Assembly (NCBI GenBank): GCA_030612385.1 | Contig: JAUWNZ010000089.1 | Location: forward strand, 1-5,761 | Origin: Pseudomonadota bacterium | GTDB taxonomy: Bacteria; Desulfobacterota; Syntrophia; Syntrophales; JADFWA01 | Direction: 5' to 3' | Length of the DNA: 5,761 nt | In this document: piece by piece, positions 1-4,843 of the stretch | Position numbering within the stretch: position 1 is the first letter of the stretch | How the letters are laid out: every line of letters begins with the position of its first letter | Program-made: the position numbers and the translations under genes | The notes under the pieces: model-generated | What the model was told of the DNA's origin: nothing | The model's input: only the letters and a program-made list of their open reading frames with translations | Database searches by the model: none

Positions 1-108
1 TGCCTTAATAAAACAGACAAAATCGAGTATTTCCTTCAGCTTGTCCAATGGCAGCCCCTCTATTTCACATAAAAGGTCCTTTTTATATTGCATATTTAGT
101 GTTTCCAT
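1..108 (-). CDS. DUF2281-like small protein, N-terminal fragment
   Basis: Only the first 36 codons are inside the window; the frame is open to the left edge. It starts METLNMQYKKDLL and continues with a pattern of the form EIEGLP-x-DKLKEILDFVCFIK. That leucine-rich helix resembles the start of DUF2281-like or antitoxin-like proteins, in which a LP...LKEVLDFIEFL segment is typical. The start is well supported: a strong GGAGGTGA Shine-Dalgarno lies about 8 bases upstream (117-122 on the plus strand). That site overlaps the stop codon of the preceding sugar-transferase frame (115-117), so the two frames nearly touch. Many such proteins are paired with a small toxin, but no partner is visible. 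The family assignment rests on a short stretch and is tentative; that it is a real gene start is more secure. Confidence 0.6.
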   Translation of the reverse strand, partial: METLNMQYKKDLLCEIEGLPLDKLKEILDFVCFIKA

Positions 109-162
109 ACAATTTCACCTCCATTTCACAACGGTTAAAAAACCTGACCATGCTGCTTGAAA

Positions 163-184
163 CCTTAGCGCCTTTGCGTGAGGC
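163..184. repeat. TTAGCGCC/TTTGCGTGAG-type interspersed repeat inside the sugar-transferase 3' end
   Basis: The plus strand reads CCTTAGCG then CCTTTGCG then TGAGGC, two 8-base units and a tail. A related sequence lies at 1733-1756. Here it is read through in the sugar-transferase frame as PHAKALRF, just after EEFM, where family members normally end within a few residues (typically EFMG). The extra tail of about 25 residues therefore appears to come from the repeat and the DNA behind it. Confidence 0.7.
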
Positions 185-496
185 ATAAATTCTTCCGCAG
201 TTGCCTGCCCCGGCTGATTTATCCCTTCCCTTTTTAAGATTTTCCAGATCGTCAAGAAGATAATCTTTACATCCAGCCATAAACTCCAGTTATCCACATA
301 CCACACATCCAGCTTAAACTTGTCCTCCCAGGAAATAGCATTTCGCCCGTTCACCTGCGCCCATCCGGTGATCCCCGGCTTTACCTTGTGACGCCTCGCC
401 TGCTCCGGTGTGTAACGATCAAGGTATTGCATAAGAAGCGGCCTCGGCCCGACAATGCTCATGTCCCCCTTGATCACATTAAACCAAACTTCTTTT

Positions 497-530
497 TAAT
501 CTGCGTCAATCTGTGTAATCTGTGGATCCA
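497..530. repeat. AATCTG-type interspersed repeat interrupting the sugar transferase
   Basis: The plus strand has AATCTGCGTC, AATCTGTGT and AATCTGTGG in a row, with the word AATCTG at 499, 509 and 518 (spacing 10 then 9). On the coding strand this reads as CACAGATTA-like units. It occupies the place where the DELPQLW codons belong and supplies the in-frame TAA. A partial relative, TTAATCTGCGGATCACAG, lies at 1759-1776. From memory this type is frequent in intergenic DNA of environmental bacteria. Confidence 0.8.
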
Positions 531-844
531 TGCTGGTCTTCCGCAAAAACCGCCCCAGACGAATCAATCGCTTCCCATCCGGCAGCAGATTCCCATCCCC
601 ATCCCGTTCATCCGTCATGGTTCTGAATTTATAAATAACAAAAGGCTGGCCACGCAACCTCGGCCGCACCTGCCGAAAAAGCGCCGGTGAGCCGATCTTC
701 ATTCGCACCAAGAATCCAATGAAAATAAGAAGAGGTGATAAGAAAATCACAGAAGGACCTGCAATCACCAAGTCAAAGAGGCGTTTCTCTAATTGAAAAG
801 TCATGATATATCGATGTCTTTGCAAAACATCCCATTTTGCCCAA

Positions 845-1045
845 TTACCCGATGGCTCTCAACAAATCCATTTCTTTGCGTAAAATAGTGTCAACAAGCT
901 GTTTCAGATCAATATCTCTTCCCGCTGTTCTTTGATAAAAGAATTTTTCCACATCCTTGTCCAGATAAACAGGAATCTCCAGTTCGTCTATCGGGCGATA
1001 AAACTTCCCCTGCTCTGCCGTTGAAAAATCATATTCCTCCTTCAT
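845..1045 (-). CDS. Orphan antitoxin-like protein (possible BrnA/CopG type)
   Basis: This is a 66-residue protein starting MKEEYDFSTAEQGKFYRP, then a strand-like segment ELEIPVYLDKDVEKFF (about residues 21-36), then a predicted helix with LKQLVDTILRKEMDLL. The order of short strand, helix and final helix ending in a RKEM/RKDM-like word resembles small ribbon-helix-helix antitoxins of the BrnA/CopG kind that carry a YDFSKxxRGKFY start. The ATG at 1045 is chosen over an upstream in-frame TTG because AAGGAGGT lies exactly 6 bases before it (1052-1059), the same signal and spacing as the antitoxin at 1446-1646. The only toxin nearby (1190-1459) already has its own antitoxin, so this one has no visible partner. 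It sits between a sugar-transferase remnant and the broken sugar transferase. Family assignment is by recollection of the sequence pattern and is moderate. Confidence 0.7.
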   Translation of the reverse strand: MKEEYDFSTAEQGKFYRPIDELEIPVYLDKDVEKFFYQRTAGRDIDLKQLVDTILRKEMDLLRAIG

Positions 1046-1049
1046 AAAA

Positions 1050-1190
1050 CTACCTCCTTCTTTCAAGATATTTTTTTGTTTCTTTTTTTGTAGCTTTTCT
1101 TGATGATATAATCCTTATTGAGCTGATACATAAGAAGGGATAAGAAAAAAAGGCAGGTATACTCAGTGCAAGATCAAAAAAACGCTTCAT
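1050..1190 (-). pseudogene. Remnant of a second sugar-transferase N-terminus
   Basis: A 46-codon frame begins MKRFFDLALSIPAFF, the classic start of PF02397 sugar transferases, then loses resemblance. Compared base by base with the larger sugar-transferase gene (its start near 804), the two share an alignable stretch: AAACGCCTCTTTGACTTG against AAGCGTTTTTTTGATCTT, and TTTTCTTATCACCTCTTCTTAT against TTTTCTTATCCCTTCTTAT. In the neighbouring frame the remnant reads FFLSLLMYQ, close to FLSPLLIF, so a shift in the poly-T run followed by truncation is likely. Its ATG overlaps the relE stop (TGATG), and AGAAGG just upstream could serve as a ribosome binding site, so the peptide may be translated. Its stop lies in the Shine-Dalgarno region of the gene at 845-1045. 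It is too short to be an enzyme. Confidence 0.6.
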
Positions 1191-1459
1191 CAGGTGAACC
1201 TTCTATATATTTCCTTACGATGACCTATCCTGACGATTTCTATCGTCACTATATCAGAATATACCGAATAGATTATCCTATAGTCTCCTGCCCGAACGCG
1301 ATATGTATATTCTGCACCATGCAGTTTACGGCTCCCGGGGGGATGGGGATTGTCAGGTAGTGTTTCAATAGTTTGAAGAATTCTTGAAATGGTCTTCTTT
1401 TGAAGTTTCTTGAGCTCTTTTCGAGCCGATTGTTTCCACTCGATCTTATATGAGGCCAT
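1190..1459 (-). CDS. relE: RelE/ParE-family toxin
   Basis: An 89-residue basic protein of the RelE superfamily (PF05016). RelE toxins cut mRNA in the ribosomal A site; ParE relatives target gyrase. The N-terminal part is MASYKIEWKQSARKELKKLQ, a first strand and long helix. The core is YRVRAGDYRIIYSV, then IVRIGHRKEIYRRF at the end. R61 (in GDYRIIY), R81 (in GHRKEIY) and Y85 fall where E. coli RelE has its catalytic R61, R81 and Y87, which favours RNase activity over the ParE mode. The ATG at 1459 overlaps the antitoxin by 14 bases, so translation is probably coupled. Length and order (antitoxin first) fit intact type II modules. The pair splits the polysaccharide genes wbuB and the sugar transferase, which suggests it was inserted there. 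Confidence 0.9.
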   Translation of the reverse strand: MASYKIEWKQSARKELKKLQKKTISRILQTIETLPDNPHPPGSRKLHGAEYTYRVRAGDYRIIYSVYSDIVTIEIVRIGHRKEIYRRFT

Positions 1460-1646
1460 CGTTTTTTAACTCAGCAAGAAACCTTTTGTGAGGTATTGTC
1501 GGCTCATCTCTTCTCTCAGCCACAGCAGCCAAATCTTCGATATCCTCAATCAACTCTTGAAATTTAGAGATCGACAAAATAACTGATTTTTTCTTACCCT
1601 TTTCATCCGTTATATATTGAGGGTAAACATTGTCTAAACTTATCAT
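1446..1646 (-). CDS. Phd/YefM-family antitoxin
   Basis: A 66-residue protein starting MISLDNVYPQYITDEKGKKKSVILSISKFQELIEDIEDL, followed by an acidic and charged helical tail AAVAERRDEPTIPH and LAELKNDGLI. The early strand ITDEKGKKKSVIL followed by an ExxxLxEDIEDL helix is characteristic of Phd/YefM antitoxins: the N-terminal part binds the operator DNA and the C-terminal tail wraps and blocks the toxin. AAGGAGGT sits 6 bases before the ATG (1653-1660), a very strong signal that fits the usual excess of antitoxin over toxin. It overlaps the toxin by 14 bases. A small palindrome upstream (1681-1693) could be the self-repression operator. The family call is strong from layout and pattern; the exact subfamily is not resolved. 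Confidence 0.88.
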   Translation of the reverse strand: MISLDNVYPQYITDEKGKKKSVILSISKFQELIEDIEDLAAVAERRDEPTIPHKRFLAELKNDGLI

Positions 1647-1673
1647 TGGAGTACCTCCTTCCTGACCACAATA

Positions 1674-1702
1674 ATACTATCACCTCAAAGGTGGAATCGC
1701 AA
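1674..1702 (-). promoter_or_regulatory. Candidate promoter and operator of the toxin-antitoxin pair
   Basis: On the minus strand TTGCGA (1697-1702) and TAGTAT (1674-1679) are separated by 17 bases, each matching the sigma-70 consensus at four of six positions. Between them lies CACCT-CAA-AGGTG (1681-1693), a palindrome with 5-base arms. Transcription from here would give a leader of about 20 bases ending in the antitoxin ribosome binding site. A palindrome inside the promoter is what is expected for an autorepressed antitoxin. The matches are modest and AT-rich sequence gives such hits by chance. Confidence 0.35.
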
Positions 1703-1732
1703 ACCAAATTGGCATTTCTGCCCTTCATCCTA

Positions 1733-1776
1733 TTAGCGCCTTAGCGCTGCGTGAGACCATTAATCTGCGGATCACA
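1733..1776. repeat. Composite interspersed repeat downstream of wbuB
   Basis: The plus strand reads TTAGCGCC, TTAGCGCT, GCGTGAGA, then TTAATCTGCGGATCA. The first half matches the repeat type at 163-184 and the second half matches part of the type at 497-530. The block ends 11 bases before the wbuB stop codon at 1788, so it fills the space directly behind that gene. Confidence 0.65.
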
Positions 1777-1787
1777 GGCCCATCATA

Positions 1788-3011
1788 TTAGTTTACCACA
1801 ACAGAACGAAAGATTTCTTCGAAACGTCGCGCACCGATCCGAAGTGACAACTCCTGTTCATAAAACATTTTCCCATTATGTCCCATCAGGTCAAGCTTTT
1901 CCCGGGTCATATTATAAAACTTCTCAACAACATCAGCTATATCCTGCGGGTCTTCCGGTGTGCATGTCATTCCAGCCCCGGCCTTCTCGACCAATGCCGC
2001 AGCATCCCCCTTTACACCCATTAATATTGGACGACCTGCTGCCATGTAAGCCTGTGCCTTGGAAGGTATTGTAATCCTGAAAAGAGGATCATCTTTCAAA
2101 TGGACGAGAAGCACATCGGCCAGGTTTAAAATATCACCTATTTCGCTTGACGGCCGACGTGACAGAAAACGAACATTTGTCGAACCTTGTTTAATCGTTT
2201 TTTCTTTCAGTCTGCCAACATCAATACCACCACCGACAAAAACAAATTGAATCTTCGGCAACCAATTACGCAATAAGAGCGCGGCCTCTAAAACCGCATC
2301 AAGGGCCTGTGCTTTGCCCATTGTGCCTGCAAATACGACATTGAATCGCCCGGCCATGCCAAGTTCGCGTGCCAGGTCCTCATTCCGCACTGTAGCTTGA
2401 ATTTTATTGTCTTCGCACCAGTTATATATCACTTCAATCTTATACTCTGGCACGCCTCGCCTGATCAGCATTTCCCTGAAGCCGGGGGACAAAACAACAA
2501 TTTTAGCCGCCTGTGAATAAATAAGCCCGCACCACTTTTCAACCATCCAGAGAGCGGCAGAATTGTCTAACATACCTGACGCCGCAAGCGTATCCGGCCA
2601 GAGGTCCTGGATATCATAAACAAAGGGAACGCGGTGAAGTAAATGTAGAAACAAAGCGGGAAGGCCTATGGTTGCCGGGGGATGATATACATAGATAACA
2701 TCTGGTCGCTTCACCAAAAAAAATCCCGGAAGGGATGCTGATAATGCAAAACTTGTGTAGTTTAATATGCGTTTTATTGAATTGCTGTCATGGCTTGGAT
2801 ACAATGGAACGTGAATGACTGGAATGCCGCCTATCATCTCTCGCTGGAAGAATTTTATTTTATACCCATCATATAACTTGCCCTCTGGATAATTCGGGAA
2901 TCCGGTTAGAACCTCAACTTCATGGCCCATCTTAACAAGCTCAGTGGCAAATGAAACTCCCTTGTAGAAAGGTTCAGGCTGAAACCATTGACTCAAAATC
3001 AAAATTTGCAT
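1788..3011 (-). CDS. wbuB: WbuB/CapL-type glycosyltransferase (GT4), probable L-FucNAc transferase
   Basis: A 407-residue GT-B fold enzyme. WbuB in E. coli O26 and CapL in S. aureus add N-acetyl-L-fucosamine from its UDP donor to the lipid-linked acceptor on the cytoplasmic face of the membrane. The N-terminal domain has MQILILSQWFQPEP, a GHEVEVLTGFPNYPEG loop (30-44), VIYVYHPPATIGLP (106-118) and YDIQDLWPD (132-140), all typical of this subfamily. The C-terminal donor-binding domain has FAGTMGKAQALDAVLEA (228-243), FVGGG (258-262) and IPSKAQAYMAAGRPILM (315-331). Length is normal and no lesion is seen. The start at 3011 is the first ATG and matches family N-termini, but its ribosome binding site is weak (AAGAAAAG). 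Placement after an FnlC gene matches the fnlA-fnlB-fnlC-wbuB order of known FucNAc clusters, which supports the donor assignment. Acceptor and linkage cannot be read from sequence. Confidence 0.9.
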   Translation of the reverse strand: MQILILSQWFQPEPFYKGVSFATELVKMGHEVEVLTGFPNYPEGKLYDGYKIKFFQREMIGGIPVIHVPLYPSHDSNSIKRILNYTSFALSASLPGFFLVKRPDVIYVYHPPATIGLPALFLHLLHRVPFVYDIQDLWPDTLAASGMLDNSAALWMVEKWCGLIYSQAAKIVVLSPGFREMLIRRGVPEYKIEVIYNWCEDNKIQATVRNEDLARELGMAGRFNVVFAGTMGKAQALDAVLEAALLLRNWLPKIQFVFVGGGIDVGRLKEKTIKQGSTNVRFLSRRPSSEIGDILNLADVLLVHLKDDPLFRITIPSKAQAYMAAGRPILMGVKGDAAALVEKAGAGMTCTPEDPQDIADVVEKFYNMTREKLDLMGHNGKMFYEQELSLRIGARRFEEIFRSVVVN

Positions 3012-3041
3012 TACACAAAATCTTTTCTTATTGCTTTTTTA

Positions 3042-3113
3042 CCACGAAGGACACGAAGAAAAAGAAGAAAATCTTTAAGCTGACCGCTTCGTGATACTTC
3101 GTGCTCTTCGTGG
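3042..3113. repeat. CACGAAG-type inverted repeat between fnlC and wbuB
   Basis: The left arm CCACGAAGGACACGAAG (3042-3058) and right arm CTTCGTGCTCTTCGTGG (3097-3113) pair at 15 of 17 positions around a 38-base loop. The right side carries CTTCGTG three times, at 3087, 3097 and 3106 (spacing 10 then 9). The arm lies 6 bases from the fnlC stop codon. In the direction of transcription the hairpin is followed by an A run, not a T run, so it does not look like an intrinsic terminator. A transcript crossing it could fold, which may affect processing or expression of wbuB. Confidence 0.85.
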
Positions 3114-3119
3114 TTCGAG

Positions 3120-4247
3120 CTAATTTATCCCGTCCCACATATTACTCAATTTTGCAGTTCCAATAATCAGCTTGACCACCCTTTGTGATACATTTTTAAT
3201 TTCATACTCCGCAGGAATGGGATGCTTGCGCTGAGAGGTATTTTCTTCAGTTACCACTTTAATAGCCTGAACAATTGTCTCAGGATTCAAACCGGTCAAG
3301 ACAATATTCCCAGTATCCAAGGCTTCCGGTCTTTCAATAGCGTTTCTCACGGTAATCGCAGGAAATGAAAGGATTGAAGATTCTTCACTTATCGTACCGC
3401 TGTCTGAAATTGCGCAAAAGGCATTCATCTGGAGATGGTTGTAATCAAAAAAGCCAAAAGGCTTTAAAAATTGTATGTTGGCATGCAGCTTCACGTCGGG
3501 TAAAACCTCAAGACGCTTTCTTGTCCTGGGATGGGTGGATACAATGACCGGCAGACCATATTCTTCACAAACAAGATTCAAAGAGCGCAAGAGCAAATCA
3601 AGATTTTCTTTGTTATCTACATTTTCTTCCCTGTGAATGCTGGCAATAAAATAGCCGCCTTTTTTTAATCCGAGTTGTTCCAAAATCTTGGAAGATTTAA
3701 TCTTCTCCATGTGAGTTAAAAGGACTTCCTTCATGGGTGAACCTGTAAGATAAATACGGCGGTGGGGCAGGCCTTCAGACAGCAGATGACGTCTGGCATG
3801 TTCCGTATAGACGAGATTAAAGTCGCTGATATGATCGATAATCCTGCGGTTGATCTCCTCGGGAACATTAAGGTCAAAACAACGGTTTCCCGCCTCCATA
3901 TGATAGATAGGAATCTTCATTCTTTTAGCCATTATACCGGCAATAGAACTGTTGGTATCGCCCAGAATCAAGACCGCGTCCGGCTTTTCCTTTTCCAGCA
4001 CCTTCTCAATGGAAATAAGAATATTCCCCATGACCGCGCCCAAAGAACTATGATCCACGCCCAGAAAATAGTCAGGCTTGCGGACATTCAATTCCTTGAA
4101 AAATATCTCACTGAGTTCATAGTCATAGTTCTGGCCGGTATGAACAATCTTATGCTCAACATATTTATCCAGAAGCGCCATCACACACGAAAGGCGTATG
4201 ATCTCCGGCCGCGTTCCAAGAATCGTCATTACTTTAAGTTTATTCAT
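3120..4247 (-). CDS. fnlC: FnlC/CapG/WbjD-type UDP-sugar 2-epimerase (WecB family)
   Basis: A 375-residue cytoplasmic enzyme of the non-hydrolysing UDP-GlcNAc 2-epimerase family (PF02350). In this subgroup it converts UDP-2-acetamido-2,6-dideoxy-L-talose to UDP-N-acetyl-L-fucosamine by epimerisation at C2, the last step of the pathway. Visible signatures are GTRPEIIRL (11-19), HTGQNYDYELS (36-46), GDTNSSIAG (96-104), HMEAGNRCFDLNVPEE (116-131), SIHREEN (203-209), STHPRTRKRL (237-246) and SDSGTISEES (281-290). D97, E118, E131 and H205 correspond to the conserved catalytic acids and histidine of WecB. The AGNRCFD-x-NVPEEINRRI-DHISD run favours FnlC over plain WecB, which usually has AGLRT. AAAAAGGA lies upstream of the ATG at 4247. 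Order behind CapF and before WbuB supports the assignment. A CACGAAT repeat starts immediately upstream of the ribosome binding site, and another repeat follows the stop. Confidence 0.95.
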   Translation of the reverse strand: MNKLKVMTILGTRPEIIRLSCVMALLDKYVEHKIVHTGQNYDYELSEIFFKELNVRKPDYFLGVDHSSLGAVMGNILISIEKVLEKEKPDAVLILGDTNSSIAGIMAKRMKIPIYHMEAGNRCFDLNVPEEINRRIIDHISDFNLVYTEHARRHLLSEGLPHRRIYLTGSPMKEVLLTHMEKIKSSKILEQLGLKKGGYFIASIHREENVDNKENLDLLLRSLNLVCEEYGLPVIVSTHPRTRKRLEVLPDVKLHANIQFLKPFGFFDYNHLQMNAFCAISDSGTISEESSILSFPAITVRNAIERPEALDTGNIVLTGLNPETIVQAIKVVTEENTSQRKHPIPAEYEIKNVSQRVVKLIIGTAKLSNMWDGIN

Positions 4248-4260
4248 TAATATCCTTTTT

Positions 4261-4340
4261 TAGCCACGAATTTCACGAATGGGCACGAATGGTTAAAAAG
4301 TAGCCACGAATTTCACGAATGGGCACGAATGGTTAAAAAG
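4261..4340. repeat. Exact tandem duplication of a 40-base CACGAAT repeat unit
   Basis: Bases 4261-4300 and 4301-4340 are identical. Each unit begins TAGCCACGAATTTCACGAAT and ends GGTTAAAAAG. Within a unit CACGAA occurs at offsets of 9 and then 10 bases (4265, 4274, 4284 in the first copy). Perfect identity points to a recent duplication. The block sits directly upstream of the fnlC ribosome binding site. Confidence 0.95.
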
Positions 4341-4408
4341 TTATAAAACTAACAACTTATATACAACCGCCCAAAAAAATTTGTGTTAATTCGTGCAATT
4401 CGTGGCTA
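4301..4408. repeat. CACGAAT inverted repeat (hairpin 1) beside the GxxExxY gene
   Basis: The arm 4301-4329 and the inverted arm 4380-4408 agree at 24 of 29 positions, enclosing a loop of about 50 bases. The loop contains TTATATACAAC (4357-4367) and ACTAAC, which reappear in similar form in the loop of hairpin 2. The right arm ends 5 bases before the GxxExxY stop codon (4414). Read in the gene direction the hairpin is followed by A residues, so it is not a standard terminator. Confidence 0.85.
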
Positions 4409-4413
4409 AAATT

Positions 4414-4785
4414 TTAGAAAACAAGGCGTTCGTATTCAACCCGTTCTCTGCCAAAGTTTATAAGCAAACCAAGTTTGAGTCCGGTGGCTTTAAGATAATT
4501 CAGCACCTGTGCTTTGTGAATATTGTTAAGGCGTTCAACCGCTTTCAGCTCCAAGAGTATTTCACCATTTACAACCAAATCAGCAAAATAAGTGCCAACC
4601 GCATCTCCTTTATAAAAAACCTTGATCTCTTTTTGAGCTTCAACGGATATATTTCTCAAGCAAAGCTCTTTCAACAACGCCCTTTCATAAACCTTCTCGA
4701 GGAAACCAAACCCGAGAGTGTTGTAAACTTCAAACACCGCCGCCATAATCTGATAAGAAAGCTCTTTATATACAACGTTTGTCAT
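4414..4785 (-). CDS. GxxExxY protein (PDDEXK_3-like)
   Basis: A complete 123-residue protein of the GxxExxY family (TIGR04256/PF13366, as I recall them). The name-giving motif is GFLEKVY with G27, E30 and Y33, in a longer NTLGFGFLEKVYERAL block. Further on, D69 (in FADLVVNGE), E79-L80-K81 and then Q93 with VLNYL follow the PD-(D/E)XK nuclease order of Asp, Glu-x-Lys and a Gln-bearing helix. All likely catalytic residues are present, so it may be an active nuclease or a nucleic-acid-binding relative; the family function is not established. The start at 4785 has GGAT about 9 bases upstream, a modest signal. It lies between capF and fnlC, has no link to sugar metabolism, and is bordered within 6 and 18 bases by CACGAAT repeat arms, so it looks like a passenger that arrived with the repeats. 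Confidence 0.9.
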   Translation of the reverse strand: MTNVVYKELSYQIMAAVFEVYNTLGFGFLEKVYERALLKELCLRNISVEAQKEIKVFYKGDAVGTYFADLVVNGEILLELKAVERLNNIHKAQVLNYLKATGLKLGLLINFGRERVEYERLVF

Positions 4786-4802
4786 TCAAATATCCAATAT
4801 AC

Positions 4803-4832
4803 AAATTCGTGATAATTTGTGTAATTTGTGTT
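4803..4832. repeat. Single CACGAAT-type arm upstream of the GxxExxY gene
   Basis: The plus strand reads AATTCGTGATAATTTGTGTAATTTGTG, an arm in the same orientation as 4380-4408 and 4921-4953. It has no adjacent partner; the nearest unpaired arm in the opposite orientation is the extra copy at 4261-4300, on the far side of the gene. Its words are spaced about 10 and 9 bases apart like the other arms. Confidence 0.75.
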
Positions 4833-4843
4833 ACCCTTTTTTT

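Larger units (their letters stand above)
115..804 (-). pseudogene. Bactoprenyl-phosphate sugar transferase (WcaJ/PglC-type, PF02397), broken by a repeat
   Basis: Family members transfer a sugar-1-phosphate from a UDP-sugar to undecaprenyl phosphate at the inner membrane, starting O-antigen or capsule repeat units. The 230-codon frame has EKRLFDLVIAGPS, a hydrophobic reentrant helix (about residues 13-33), YKFRTMTDERD, then [30 protein letters not shown] and [15 protein letters not shown]. The usual motif SLDELPQLWNVLKGDM is damaged: after SMD (D93) it reads PQITQIDAD, a TAA stop at codon 103 (496-498), then KEVWF before NVIKGDM. Frame is kept on both sides, so this is a segment replacement, not a frameshift. 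Family work on PglC identifies an Asp-Glu catalytic dyad here; Asp remains, Glu is replaced by Pro. A GTG at 477 could restart the second half, but without the catalytic region. The C-terminus after EEFM is also altered by a repeat. The start at 804 is chosen because it directly precedes the domain; TTG at 825 is an alternative, and neither has a good ribosome binding site. Confidence 0.9.

Noticed and set aside
83..280. Minus-strand 65-codon frame
   Set aside because: It overlaps the sugar-transferase 3' end and the next gene start in another frame and has no family resemblance.
496..498. Stop codon in the sugar transferase as a single-base sequencing error
   Set aside because: The stop lies inside a recognisable multi-copy repeat that replaces several codons; changing one base would not restore the motif.
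3042..3113. Intrinsic terminator behind fnlC
   Set aside because: In the direction of transcription the stem is followed by an A run, and the arms are long with a 38-base loop; a T tract after the stem is absent.
3762..4250. Plus-strand open frame of 162 codons
   Set aside because: It is antisense to fnlC, whose conserved motifs cover the whole stretch, and the translated product shows no recognisable family features.
4393..4812. Plus-strand open frame of 139 codons
   Set aside because: It lies opposite the GxxExxY gene, which has clear motifs; part of it reads repeat sequence.
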